The position numbers and the translations under genes were made by a program. Below the pieces are notes generated by a model. The model had not been told where the DNA came from, did no database searches, and saw only the letters and a list, made by a program, of their open reading frames with translations. Shown one piece after another: positions 23,633 through 31,988 of a stretch of 64,000 nucleotides of DNA (position 1 is its first letter; every line of letters begins with the position of its first letter). The stretch comes from JAEZHK01 sp040768845 (GTDB lineage Bacteria; Bacillota; Clostridia; Christensenellales; Aristaeellaceae). Where the stretch lies: the NCBI GenBank assembly GCA_040768845.1, contig JAXGME010000009.1, positions 124,001 to 188,000 on the forward strand, written 5' to 3'.

Positions 23633-25072
23633 TCAGTAGGGCTGCCCCGCCTTGTTTTTCAGCATCGTTTGCTTGAGCGTCCACAGCCCGTCGGACAAGT
23701 CCACCTTGTACAGGTGCGGATTCAGGTTGCGCTTGTACTGGTCCCAGAAGGTGTCCATCTCCCGGAAGTGGTAGGCCTGGATCTCCCGGAGGTCGGGCGA
23801 CGTGTACACCTGCCTGCCGCCCTTGAAAATCGGAACCTGCAATTCGCGCACCCGGTAGTCGGTCAGCGTCATCCGCTTCCAGGTATCCACCGGGTCGAAG
23901 ATGGTCAGCGGCCCGGATTCGTCGAAGGTTTCCGATTCCAGCGCGATCAGGTCCGCGATGGCCTTGCCGGTCTTGTTGTCGTAGAGGCGCAAAAGCTTTT
24001 TAACGCCCGGATTGGTGACCTTGGCGGGGTTTTCGGAGATCTTGATCTTGGGCGCAAAGGCGCCGTTTTCCATGCGCGCGCTCAGCTTGTACACGCCGCC
24101 CAGCGCCGGGCAGTCCATGCTGGTGATCAGCTTCGTGCCCACGCCCCAGATGTCGATCTTCGCGCCCTGGAGCAGAAGGTCCCGGATCAGCGTTTCGTCC
24201 AGGTCGCCCGAGGCGCAGATCTTCGCGTCAGGGAAGCCGGCCTCGTCCATCATCCTGCGCGCCTCGCGGGTCAGGTAGGCGAGGTCGCCGGAGTCCAGCC
24301 GAATGCCCGTGGGCTCGTGGCCCGCCGCCCGCAGCTCCTGAAACACCTTGATGGCGTTGGGCACGCCGCTTTTGAGCGTATCGTAGGTATCCACCAGCAA
24401 AAGGCAGGCGTCCGGAAAGGCCTCCGCATAGGCGCGGAAGGCCTCGATCTCCGTGGGGAAGCTCATCACCCAGCTGTGGGCGTGGGTGCCGCGCACCGGG
24501 ATATCAAACATCTGCCCGGCCAGTACGTTGCTGGTGGCGTCCGCGCCGCCGATGACCGACGCCCGCGCGCCGTAGATGCCCGCGTCCGGGCCCTGGGCGC
24601 GGCGCAGGCCGAATTCCAGAATGCTGCCGCCCTCCGCCGCCTGCACCACGCGGCTGGTCTTGGTGGCAATCAGCGTTTGGTGGTTGATGATGTTGAGCAG
24701 CGTGGTTTCGATCAGCTGCGCCTCAAAGATCGGCGCGGTGACCCGCACCAGCGGCTCGCCGGGGAACACCATCGTGCCCTCGGGCACCGCCTGAATGTCC
24801 CCCGTGAAGCGGAAGGTGCGCAGCTCGTCCAGAAAGCCCTCCTCAAACAAACGGAGCGAGCGCAGATAGGCGATCGCCCCCTCGTCAAAATAGAGGGTGT
24901 TGATGTAGTCGATCAATTGCTCGACACCCGCCATGATCGCGTAATTCATGGTTTCGCAGGGTTTGCGGTAGAACATGTCGAACACGGCCAGGTCGTTTTT
25001 CATGCCGCGCTTCCAGTAACCATACATCATGGTCAGTTGGTACAGGTCCGTCAGCAGGGTCAGGTTTCGCAT
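23633..25072 (-). CDS. pncB: Nicotinate phosphoribosyltransferase
   Basis: First committed step of nicotinate salvage: nicotinate plus PRPP and ATP to nicotinate mononucleotide. Motifs: LLTDLYQLTM at the N-terminus, FYRKPCE, YGARASVIGGADATSNVLAG, GTHAHSWVMSF with the phosphorylatable-His region, and LDSGDLAYLT. 479 residues, normal. AAGGAGG before the ATG; the gene begins one base past the lgt stop. nadD and nadE elsewhere in the window finish the pathway; no de novo nadABC is seen here. Confidence 0.95.
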   Translation of the reverse strand: MRNLTLLTDLYQLTMMYGYWKRGMKNDLAVFDMFYRKPCETMNYAIMAGVEQLIDYINTLYFDEGAIAYLRSLRLFEEGFLDELRTFRFTGDIQAVPEGTMVFPGEPLVRVTAPIFEAQLIETTLLNIINHQTLIATKTSRVVQAAEGGSILEFGLRRAQGPDAGIYGARASVIGGADATSNVLAGQMFDIPVRGTHAHSWVMSFPTEIEAFRAYAEAFPDACLLLVDTYDTLKSGVPNAIKVFQELRAAGHEPTGIRLDSGDLAYLTREARRMMDEAGFPDAKICASGDLDETLIRDLLLQGAKIDIWGVGTKLITSMDCPALGGVYKLSARMENGAFAPKIKISENPAKVTNPGVKKLLRLYDNKTGKAIADLIALESETFDESGPLTIFDPVDTWKRMTLTDYRVRELQVPIFKGGRQVYTSPDLREIQAYHFREMDTFWDQYKRNLNPHLYKVDLSDGLWTLKQTMLKNKAGQPY

Positions 25073-25073
25073 A

Positions 25074-25856
25074 TTAATCCTCCTTCGTCCGGTTCGCGCG
25101 CCGGCGAAGCGCAAGGATCGCGGCCGCGCCGGCGATGAAGAGCGCCAGGCTGAGCGCCTGGGACACGCGGACCGGCCCCCAGAAGAGGCTGTCGGTGCGC
25201 AATCCTTCCACGAGCATGCGCTCGAAGGCGTACAGCGTCACATACCAGAGAAATTCCTCGCCGGGGCGGCGGAAAAAACCGCGCCGTTCCGCGATCAGGA
25301 GAAACGCGACGATCAGAAAGCACCAGGCGGATTCGTAAAAAAATGTGGCCGCGAACCAGCCGGACTGATTCTCGATCCACACCGCCGCGGGAAAGAACTG
25401 AAGCCGCGCGTCGGTGATGGCGACGCCGTAGGCCTCCTGGTTGACAAAATTCCCCCAGCGGCCGATCGCCTGCCCCAGCGCGATGGCGGGGGCGGCCAGG
25501 TCGCACAGCGTGCGGAAGGGTATCCGGCGCGCCTTGGCGTAGAAGATCCCCGTCACAAAACCACCGATCAGGCTGCCGTAAATGGCCATGCCGCCGCCGC
25601 GCAGGTCAAACACGCGGAGAAGATCGTCCTTGAACTGATCCCAGGTAAAGGCCACGTAGTAGGCGCGGGCGCAGACGATCGCCACCGGGACGATCCAAAG
25701 CGCCAGGTTGACGGACGTGTCCTTCGGCAGGCCAAAACCCCGTTCGCGCAGCGACATGAGCAAAAGCCCGGCCAAAATGCCGGACGTAATCAGAAGGCCG
25801 TACCAGTACACCGGAATCCCAAAAAGCAGAAAGGCCATCCGGCCAACGTGTGGCAT
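25074..25856 (-). CDS. lgt: Prolipoprotein diacylglyceryl transferase
   Basis: Polytopic membrane enzyme that attaches diacylglycerol to lipobox cysteines. The signature GRWGNFVNQEAYG and GGGMAIYGSLIGG are intact, with about seven hydrophobic segments over 260 residues. ATG 25856 follows GGAGGG by 6 bases. It leads an lgt-pncB unit driven by a near-consensus promoter. lspA lies 5 kb away on the other strand, and two lipobox proteins of this window (11905, 13337) are expected substrates. Confidence 0.95.
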   Translation of the reverse strand: MPHVGRMAFLLFGIPVYWYGLLITSGILAGLLLMSLRERGFGLPKDTSVNLALWIVPVAIVCARAYYVAFTWDQFKDDLLRVFDLRGGGMAIYGSLIGGFVTGIFYAKARRIPFRTLCDLAAPAIALGQAIGRWGNFVNQEAYGVAITDARLQFFPAAVWIENQSGWFAATFFYESAWCFLIVAFLLIAERRGFFRRPGEEFLWYVTLYAFERMLVEGLRTDSLFWGPVRVSQALSLALFIAGAAAILALRRRANRTKED

Positions 25857-25883
25857 GTCGTTCCCTCCAGCCAATTTCATCTA

Positions 25884-25913
25884 ATTATAATCATTTTGTC
25901 CAGCGGCTGTCAA
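25884..25913 (-). promoter_or_regulatory. Consensus sigma-A promoter for lgt-pncB
   Basis: Minus strand TTGACA (25913-25908) and TATAAT (25889-25884): both hexamers perfect, 18-base spacer. Confidence 0.85.
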
Positions 25914-25922
25914 CAGAAACGG

Positions 25923-25951
25923 TTGCATCCAAAAAGAAAATTCGGTATAAT
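25923..25951 (+). promoter_or_regulatory. Sigma-A-like promoter for the division/envelope cluster
   Basis: TTGCAT (25923-25928) and TATAAT (25946-25951), 17-base spacer. Its -35 is only 9 bases from the -35 of the divergent lgt promoter, so polymerase binding at the two may compete. Confidence 0.75.
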
Positions 25952-26010
25952 GGTTGAATGTTAAGAACCCTGTCAGGCGGCCTTACGCCTGTGCCTGGAA
26001 AGGGATGCTG

Positions 26011-27189
26011 ATGCGCAGAAGACGGGTCACCGCCAGATTTTACGTCTTCCTGATTCTGATCGGAATCGGGCTTTATTTCGTCGTCCGCGAACTGTCGCCG
26101 ATGGGCTCGTCCGAGGCGGTGATCATGATGGCGGCAACCTCCTACGCCCAGACGCTGGATGCCGTGATCGTCCGGGACGAAACGGTCACCTCCTACGAGG
26201 GCAGCGGGCAGGTGGTGTACGTGGCGGCCGAGGGCGCCGAGGTGGTCAAGGGCCAGGAGATCGCGGACGTCTATTCCGCCGGCTATTCGGAAAAGGAGAT
26301 CAAGCAGCTGGAGACCGTGCGCCAGAACATCCGCGCCTACCACCGGCAGATTCTGGACAACATCGTGGACGCCGAGCTGGAGCGGCTGGAGACCAACGTG
26401 CAGCAGAAGGCGCTGGAGCTCAAGACGCTGATCCGCGAAAAGACGCGGGGCAGCCTGATCAATCTGGAAAAGCAGCTGGAAAGCGCCATGGAAGCGCGCC
26501 AGAGCTACCTGAGCCAGAACCGGCGCGAGGACCCGAAGCTCAACGACCTGTACGATCAGGAGACCAAGCGCGAGAACGCCATCGCCTCGTGGCGGACGGC
26601 GGAAACCGCGGAGGCCTCCGGCATCGTCAGCTTTTATCTGGACGGCTGCGAGCAGTTTCTGACCCCGGCTAACCTGGAGGCCGTCACCATCGAGGACATC
26701 CGCTCCATACTGGCCGGCCGGACGCCGGACACGGGCGAATCCCGGCTCAAGCAGAGCATTTTCCGGATCGTCAACCCCGAAAAATGGTACGTGGTGCTCC
26801 TGTCCGGCGATACCAGCTGGAACCCCGTCAACGGTCAGGTTTTTACCGTACAGTTCGAGGGCTTCGAGGGCAGCGCGTTTTCGGGCAAGGTGGTGCGCAT
26901 GCTCAAGGCAGACGGCCAGGTCATGGCTCAACTGGAGATGACCTCGGGCATCGGCCCGCTGATCAACAAGCGCTACGGCCGGGCGATGATCGGCATCAAC
27001 CTCACGGGTCTTTCGGTGCCGGTCAAGGCGATCACCATGGTCAACGGTCAGCCGGGCGTCACCGTCAGCGACGTGCCGGGCGGCACCTTCGTGCCGGTGG
27101 AGGTGCTGTCCAGCGACAGTCAGAACGCGATCATCCAACCGCTGGTGGAGGGCACGCTGTCCATCGGCTGGCGCGTCATTCTGCCGTAG
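26011..27189 (+). CDS. HlyD-like membrane-anchored adaptor protein
   Basis: 392 residues: a basic N-terminus, one membrane helix (FYVFLILIGIGLYFVV), a biotinyl-lipoyl-like beta region (AQTLDAVIVRDETVTSY, VVYVAAEGAEVVKGQEIADVY), a long coiled coil (about 100-200), then a beta-rich domain ending VPVKAITMVNGQPGVTV. This is the HlyD/MFP arrangement seen in a clostridial family that sits directly upstream of yggS and sepF. No ABC transporter or outer-membrane partner adjoins it. GGAAAGGG is 6 bases before ATG 26011. A role in envelope assembly at division is inferred from neighbours only. Confidence 0.78.
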   Translation: MRRRRVTARFYVFLILIGIGLYFVVRELSPMGSSEAVIMMAATSYAQTLDAVIVRDETVTSYEGSGQVVYVAAEGAEVVKGQEIADVYSAGYSEKEIKQLETVRQNIRAYHRQILDNIVDAELERLETNVQQKALELKTLIREKTRGSLINLEKQLESAMEARQSYLSQNRREDPKLNDLYDQETKRENAIASWRTAETAEASGIVSFYLDGCEQFLTPANLEAVTIEDIRSILAGRTPDTGESRLKQSIFRIVNPEKWYVVLLSGDTSWNPVNGQVFTVQFEGFEGSAFSGKVVRMLKADGQVMAQLEMTSGIGPLINKRYGRAMIGINLTGLSVPVKAITMVNGQPGVTVSDVPGGTFVPVEVLSSDSQNAIIQPLVEGTLSIGWRVILP

Positions 27190-27233
27190 CGCGGGCAAAA
27201 AGCCGCGCCGCGGACATCAGGGGAGGGGATGGC

Positions 27234-27938
27234 ATGGACCGCGCGCTTCTCGCGGCCAATTTGAACACCTGCCGCAGCCGCCTTCGGGAGGCGTCCGCGC
27301 GCTGGGGCGAGGTGACCATCTGCGCCGTCACCAAGACACGGGACGCCGAAACCATCAACATGGCCTACGACGAGGGCGTGCGCATCATCGGAGAAAACCG
27401 CGTGCAGGAGGCCAGGGAGAAGTTCCCAGCGTTAAATCCTGATTTTTGTTTGCATATCATTGGACAATTGCAGACGAATAAAGTAAAATATCTGGTAGGC
27501 ATGGCGCGGATGGTGCAGTCGCTGGACAGGATGCCGCTGGCTCGGGAGATCGACTTGCGCGCGGGCAGGGCGGGTGTGCGCATGCCGGTGCTGGTACAGG
27601 TCAACATTGCCGCGGAATCGCAGAAAGCGGGCATTCCGGAAGCGGAACTCGTGCCTTTTTTGCGGGAGATCGCCAGGCTGCCCGGCCTTTCCGTCGAGGG
27701 ACTGATGGCGATCATGCCGCTTACGCCCGATCAGGAGGCGCTGCGTCCGCTGTTTCGCAGGATGCGGACGTGGTTTGACAGGCTTCGGGAAGAGGCCGTT
27801 GAAAACGTGAACATGCGCGTGCTCTCCATGGGCATGAGCGGAGACTATACGACCGCCGCGGAGGAAGGCGCCACGATGGTGCGCCTGGGTTCCGCGATAT
27901 TCGGCGCGCGACCGGCGCCGGCTTCATTGAAGGTTTGA
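27234..27938 (+). CDS. YggS/YlmE-family PLP homeostasis protein
   Basis: Single-domain PLP-binding barrel that buffers pyridoxal phosphate; no catalysis is known. Lys in ICAVTKTRD binds PLP; IGENRVQEA and HIIGQLQTNKVKYL are family signatures, with SMGMSGDYTTAAEEGATMVRLGSAIFG at the end. 234 residues. GGGGAGGGG lies 5 bases before the ATG. Member of the ylm cluster. A stretch of about 70 bases (27430-27500) uses strikingly AT-rich codons unlike the rest of the gene. Confidence 0.93.
   Translation: MDRALLAANLNTCRSRLREASARWGEVTICAVTKTRDAETINMAYDEGVRIIGENRVQEAREKFPALNPDFCLHIIGQLQTNKVKYLVGMARMVQSLDRMPLAREIDLRAGRAGVRMPVLVQVNIAAESQKAGIPEAELVPFLREIARLPGLSVEGLMAIMPLTPDQEALRPLFRRMRTWFDRLREEAVENVNMRVLSMGMSGDYTTAAEEGATMVRLGSAIFGARPAPASLKV
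27460..27489 (+). promoter_or_regulatory. Candidate internal promoter inside yggS
   Basis: TTGGAC (27460-27465) and TAAAAT (27484-27489) with an 18-base spacer, within an AT-rich codon island. It would give sepF and the genes behind it an extra start about 450 bases upstream. Confidence 0.35.
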
Positions 27939-27950
27939 GGAGGACGATTC

Positions 27951-28691
27951 ATGGCGCGCGGAGGCTTGAGCAAATTCCTGGAATTCATCGGCCTGGTGGA
28001 CGATGAACCCGAAACGGCCTACAACCGTCAGCCGGCCGGAGGGCAGACGTACACGCCGCCGCGCCGCGGCGCGGAAAACGCCCGGCCCGTCCGGCCGCAG
28101 CCTGGTTACGGCGCGGGCTACGCGTCCCAGGGGGCGTACGGCCAGAGCGCCTATGCGCAGGGCGCTTCTTCCAGGGAGTATGACCGCTACGGCGGCCGCG
28201 ACGCGGCGGAGCCGCGGCCTTCCTATCGGTCCGCCGCGGCGGGAGAATACCGCTCCGGCCGCTTTGAGCCCGATCCGCCCCGACAGGCGCCCCGGCAGGA
28301 TTATTCCGCCCGACCGGCGCAGCCGGCCCGCCCCGCCGCGCCCTACCGGAGCGATCCCATCCGGGATGAATTCGAGCGCATTGAGCAGCCGCTCCAGCCC
28401 CGAAGCAACGTCATCGCCATGCAGAACGATTCCCGGCATCAGACCGTCATCTACTATCTCCACACGCTGGAGGAGTGCCGCGACGTGATCACCGATCTGA
28501 TGGATTCCAAGACGGTGCTCCTCAACCTGGAGGAAATGGAAGAAAAGACGATTCAGCGCGGCATCGACACGCTGTGCGGCGCGGCCTTCGCGCTGGGCGC
28601 GACGCTGCGCAAGGCGTCCGACAAGACCTACCTGATCGCACCCAACAATGTGGAGGTTGCCATGACCAACGAAGCCGACCGGCGCTACTGA
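27951..28691 (+). CDS. sepF: Cell division protein SepF with long disordered linker
   Basis: FtsZ-tethering protein. The N-terminal membrane-targeting helix (GGLSKFLEFIGLV) and the C-terminal SepF fold (QTVIYYLHTLEECRDVITDL to IAPNNVEVAM) are clear. Between them lie about 130 residues of Arg/Pro/Tyr/Ala-rich low-complexity sequence, so the protein is 246 residues instead of the usual 150-200. The ribosome-binding site GAGGAGG is good. It follows yggS as in Bacillus and many clostridia. Confidence 0.93.
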   Translation: MARGGLSKFLEFIGLVDDEPETAYNRQPAGGQTYTPPRRGAENARPVRPQPGYGAGYASQGAYGQSAYAQGASSREYDRYGGRDAAEPRPSYRSAAAGEYRSGRFEPDPPRQAPRQDYSARPAQPARPAAPYRSDPIRDEFERIEQPLQPRSNVIAMQNDSRHQTVIYYLHTLEECRDVITDLMDSKTVLLNLEEMEEKTIQRGIDTLCGAAFALGATLRKASDKTYLIAPNNVEVAMTNEADRRY

Positions 28692-28696
28692 ACGGC

Positions 28697-28996
28697 ATGC
28701 AGTATTACATCCTTATAAAAGTATATCAGGGGATTGAAATCTTCCTGCGCATCCTCCAGTACGTGCTGGTGGCCTATTGCGTGCTGAGCTGGATTGCCAG
28801 CCCCATCAACCGGCTGTACGTGCTTTTGAGCCGCATCGCGCAGCCGCTTCTGGCACCGTTTCGCCGGCTCTCGAGCCTTTTGTTCCAGCGAGGCCTGCGC
28901 ATCGACACCAGCGCGATTTTTGCGATCCTGGCGCTGTCCGTCGTTCAGCAGCTGATCACATGGCTGTTCCGGTGGCTGGTTTCGGTCATCCTGTGA
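28697..28996 (+). CDS. YggT-family membrane protein (YlmG)
   Basis: 99 residues with two hydrophobic hairpin regions (IEIFLRILQYVLVAYCVLSWI, then FAILALSVVQQLITWLFRWLVSVIL) flanking the conserved NRLYVLLSRIAQPLLAPFRRL. It starts 5 bases after the sepF stop with no good ribosome-binding site, so translation probably depends on coupling. The role is unclear in the family; it is linked to division and envelope genes by position. Confidence 0.88.
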   Translation: MQYYILIKVYQGIEIFLRILQYVLVAYCVLSWIASPINRLYVLLSRIAQPLLAPFRRLSSLLFQRGLRIDTSAIFAILALSVVQQLITWLFRWLVSVIL

Positions 28997-29727
28997 AGGC
29001 CGATCCCGAGCGGGCGCATCTGGGCGATCTGTGCCGCGCCGCCCGCAGCGGCCGGACGCGCTTCACACGATTTCTGGAACCGCCGCTTCTTGCCGAGGCG
29101 GCGCGCTGCGCGCGGGCGGAGGGCGTTGGGGTGTCGTTCTGGGGTGGATTTGAGGGCGCGGAGCGCTGCATCGCCGCCTTTTACGCATCCGCAGCGCCGG
29201 AAAACTGGCCCATTGCCTGCCTTCGCGCGGACTGGAGCGCGGCCTACGCGCTTGTCACGCACCGGGACCTTCTGGGCGCGGCGCTCGGGCTGGGCGTCGA
29301 GCGGTCGCTGCTGGGGGATATCCTGGTGGGCGGGGATCACGCGTACATCTTCACGCTTGAGGCCGCCGCGCCGCTGCTTCTTCGCGAGATGACGAGCGCG
29401 GGCCGCGCCCGTATCGCGCTGCGGGAGGCCGCCGGCGAGGATCTGCCCACGGAGCAGGGCGTTCCCGTCCGGGACACCGTCATGTCCATGCGCCTGGACG
29501 CGGTGGCCGCCGCCGGTTTTTCCATGGGCCGGGCCGAAGCGCAGGAGATGATCCGGCGCGGCCTGGTCAAGCTCAACCACCTGCCCGAGGAGCGCGCCGA
29601 CGCCCGCGTTTGCGCCGGAGACCTGATTTCCGTCCGGGGCCGGGGCCGGCTGCGGGTGGACGAGGCGCAGGGGCCCACCAAAAAGGGCCGCCTGGGCGTG
29701 CGGATGACGCGCTTCGGCGCGGGCTGA
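28993..29727 (+). CDS. YlmH-like S4-domain RNA-binding protein
   Basis: 244 residues. The N-terminal two thirds match YlmH (THRDLLGAALGLGVERSLLGDILV), and the C-terminal S4 domain shows MRLDAVAAAGFSMGRAEAQEMIRRGLVKLNH. YlmH proteins bind ribosomal or tRNA complexes and help stalled ribosomes. The GTG start overlaps the yggT stop as GTGA. Cluster position between yggT and divIVA is the usual one. Confidence 0.9.
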   Translation: MKADPERAHLGDLCRAARSGRTRFTRFLEPPLLAEAARCARAEGVGVSFWGGFEGAERCIAAFYASAAPENWPIACLRADWSAAYALVTHRDLLGAALGLGVERSLLGDILVGGDHAYIFTLEAAAPLLLREMTSAGRARIALREAAGEDLPTEQGVPVRDTVMSMRLDAVAAAGFSMGRAEAQEMIRRGLVKLNHLPEERADARVCAGDLISVRGRGRLRVDEAQGPTKKGRLGVRMTRFGAG

Positions 29728-29854
29728 ACGGGTTATTTTTCGGTAAACGAGAGGATTATGCCGATCGGTGGAGAAATTATACGCAAGGCTTAGTATATCT
29801 TGCCGAACGGTCGCGCATCCCCGTTATTTCCGGCGAAGAAAGGATGAAGCGCAC

Positions 29855-30451
29855 ATGGTTACCGTCAAGGACATCCGCGAGAAGGAATTCACCAAGCAAA
29901 AGCATGGTTATTCTGAGGACGAGGTCGATGAGTTTCTGGATGAGATCGCCGACCAGATGGAGGCCCTGATCCAGGAAAACAGGACCCTGCTGCAGCAGGC
30001 CCAGGAAGCGCGCGCGATGGCCGATAAGGCGATCAGCGAACGCATGGCGGCGCCCGCTCCGGTGGTGCCGGTGCCGGCGGCGCCCGCCGCGCCGGAGGTC
30101 AAGCCCATTCAGAACACCGATGAGGCCTATTTTCGCAATCTGGAGGCGACGCTGCGCGAAACGCTCTTGAGCGCCCAGCGCATTGCGGACGAAACCGTCA
30201 GCGAGGCCAAGAAAAAGGCCGGCGCGATGGTTTCCGAGGCCGAGGAAAAGGTCGGCGCGGTGATGGCGCAGCATAAGGCGGAAATTGACAGCGCCAAGGT
30301 TGAGTTGGAGGGTGTGCGCAAGGCCACGGAGGATTATCGCATCCGCTTTAAGCGCCTGGTGCGCGAGCAGCTTCACGCTTTCAAGCTGGATGAGAGCGCT
30401 CTGGACGACGAATCCCGGAGCGACGCCGCCAAGGGCGACGACGAGCTGTAA
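29855..30451 (+). CDS. divIVA: DivIVA-domain protein
   Basis: Curvature-sensing scaffold of poles and septa. The N-terminal lipid-binding domain VTVKDIREKEFTKQKHGYSEDEVDEFLDEIADQM is typical, followed by a coiled coil, a Pro/Ala/Val linker (about 70-85) and a second coiled coil, with an acidic tail. 198 residues. ATG 29855 follows AAAGGA at 11 bases. 127 bases separate it from ylmH, room for a promoter, but no convincing one was found. Confidence 0.92.
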   Translation: MVTVKDIREKEFTKQKHGYSEDEVDEFLDEIADQMEALIQENRTLLQQAQEARAMADKAISERMAAPAPVVPVPAAPAAPEVKPIQNTDEAYFRNLEATLRETLLSAQRIADETVSEAKKKAGAMVSEAEEKVGAVMAQHKAEIDSAKVELEGVRKATEDYRIRFKRLVREQLHAFKLDESALDDESRSDAAKGDDEL

Positions 30452-30464
30452 CGTCCGCGCTTTG

Positions 30465-30493
30465 ACAGCCCTGCTTTCCGGCAGGGCTGTTTG
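30465..30493 (+). terminator. Hairpin between divIVA and lspA
   Basis: Perfect 10-bp stem ACAGCCCTGC (30465-30474) with GCAGGGCTGT (30481-30490), 6-base loop, followed only by TTG. Weak terminator or attenuator, probably partial. Confidence 0.6.
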
Positions 30494-30536
30494 CATGAAA
30501 TGGCAAGAATCCGGACATGGTAGCGCTGGAGGGAAA

Positions 30537-31007
30537 ATGCTCTACACAATCTGGACGCTCCTTCTGATCGTGGCGGACCGGCTGACCAAATTCTGGGCCG
30601 AGGGCTGGCTCCTCAAGCGCCACGGCGGCGCGCTGGAGGTGATCCCCGGCCTTGTGCGCCTGCGTTACGCGCGAAATACCGGCGTCGCGTTTTCCATGCT
30701 CGCGGGCGGACGCTGGCTCATCGTCGCGTTGAACGCGCTGCTCATCGCGGCAATCATCGCGTATCTGGCGGCCAAAAAGCCGGCGAGCCGGCTTTTGCGC
30801 GTCGGGCTGTGCATGGTGATTGCCGGCGGCATCGGCAACATGATCGACCGGATTGCGCTGGGCTACGTGATCGACTTCATCGAGCTGACGTTCGTGCGCT
30901 TTGCGGTGTTCAACGCGGCCGATATCTGCGTGACGGCGGGCGCGGCGCTGAGCGCCCTGGGGGCGCTGCTGACAAAGGGGGAGGGCGCGGATGGAGTGGA
31001 CGCTTGA
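30537..31007 (+). CDS. lspA: Lipoprotein signal peptidase (signal peptidase II)
   Basis: Membrane aspartyl peptidase that removes signal peptides from lipidated prolipoproteins. Four hydrophobic segments; the catalytic aspartates lie in GNMIDRIALGYVIDF and FNAADICV. 156 residues. GGAGGG is only 3 bases before the ATG, a tight spacing that may keep expression low. The end overlaps the next gene by 17 bases. Partner of lgt at 25.1-25.9 kb. Confidence 0.93.
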   Translation: MLYTIWTLLLIVADRLTKFWAEGWLLKRHGGALEVIPGLVRLRYARNTGVAFSMLAGGRWLIVALNALLIAAIIAYLAAKKPASRLLRVGLCMVIAGGIGNMIDRIALGYVIDFIELTFVRFAVFNAADICVTAGAALSALGALLTKGEGADGVDA

Positions 31008-31893
31008 CGGCCGCTCGGACGGCCGGCGGCTGGACGTGTTTCTGTCCGAGTGCGCCGGCGTGACCCGGTCGCGTGCCGCCGCCATCATTCGCTCCGGCGG
31101 CGCGACCATCGACGGAAGGCCGGAAACCAAGGCGGGTTTTTTGCTGAAATCCGGTATGCGCGTGTACTTTGTGATCCCGGAGGTGCAGGCCGCCGACGCC
31201 GTCGCCCAGGATATTCCGCTGGACATCCGCTACCAGGACGCCGATCTGGCGGTGATCTTCAAGCCCAGCGGCATGGTGGTTCACCCCGCCGCGGGCAACC
31301 GGGACGGCACGCTGGTCAACGCGCTTTTGCACCACCTGACGGATCTTTCCGGCATCGGCGGGTCGCTCCGGCCCGGCATCGTGCACCGGATCGACAAGGA
31401 TACGTCGGGGCTTCTGCTGGTTGCGAAAAACGACTTCAGCCACGCGGCGCTGTCCGAACAGATCAAGGCCCACACGGTGGAGCGGGCCTATATGGCCATC
31501 GTCTACGGCGCGATGAAGGCGGACGAGGGCACTGTGGACGGGCCGATCGGACGGCATCCCACCGACCGCAAGCGCATGGCCATCGTCCCGAATGGCCGCG
31601 GCGCCCGGACCCACTGGCGGGTGCTCGAACGGCTGCGCGGTGCGACGCTGATCGAGGCGCGCCTTACCACCGGACGGACACATCAGATTCGCGTGCACAT
31701 GGCGTCCATCGGCCACCCCCTGGTGGGCGATCCGGTCTACGGCCCGAAAAAGCCTCCCATCCCGGTGGAGGGCGGGCAGCTTTTGCACGCCTTCCGCCTG
31801 GGCTTCGTCCATCCGACCACCGGCGAAGTCATGCGCTTTGAGGCGGCGCCGGAAAAGCGGTTTGCCGACATGCTGAAAAAACTCTCCCTCTGA
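30991..31893 (+). CDS. RluD-family RNA pseudouridine synthase
   Basis: 300 residues. N-terminal S4 domain (RRLDVFLSECAGVTRSRAAAIIRSG) then the catalytic domain with HRIDKDTSGLLLVAKN, which contains the catalytic Asp, and RTHQIRVHMASIGHPLVGDPVYG. This is the RluD/YlyB type, modifying ribosomal RNA. It overlaps lspA by 17 bases, the arrangement seen in Bacillus (lspA-ylyB). The exact target uridine cannot be told. Confidence 0.92.
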   Translation: MEWTLDGRSDGRRLDVFLSECAGVTRSRAAAIIRSGGATIDGRPETKAGFLLKSGMRVYFVIPEVQAADAVAQDIPLDIRYQDADLAVIFKPSGMVVHPAAGNRDGTLVNALLHHLTDLSGIGGSLRPGIVHRIDKDTSGLLLVAKNDFSHAALSEQIKAHTVERAYMAIVYGAMKADEGTVDGPIGRHPTDRKRMAIVPNGRGARTHWRVLERLRGATLIEARLTTGRTHQIRVHMASIGHPLVGDPVYGPKKPPIPVEGGQLLHAFRLGFVHPTTGEVMRFEAAPEKRFADMLKKLSL

Positions 31894-31931
31894 CGCGCAA
31901 TCGGAAAACGGCAATGCTGGCGCGCATGGTT

Positions 31932-31970
31932 TCCGGCGTCCCGACGCAAAATGGGACTGCCGGAGTTTTT
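31932..31970 (+). terminator. Intrinsic terminator at the end of the division/envelope cluster
   Basis: TCCGGCGTCCC (31932-31942) with GGGACTGCCGGA (31953-31964), 11 bp with one bulged T, 10-base loop, then GTTTTTGTTT. Confidence 0.85.
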
Positions 31971-31988
31971 GTTTGAGGGGGCGCCGAT

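Noticed and set aside
25923..31893. Efflux operon led by the HlyD-like gene
   Set aside because: No ABC, MFS or outer-membrane gene is near; the neighbours are the standard ylm division cluster.
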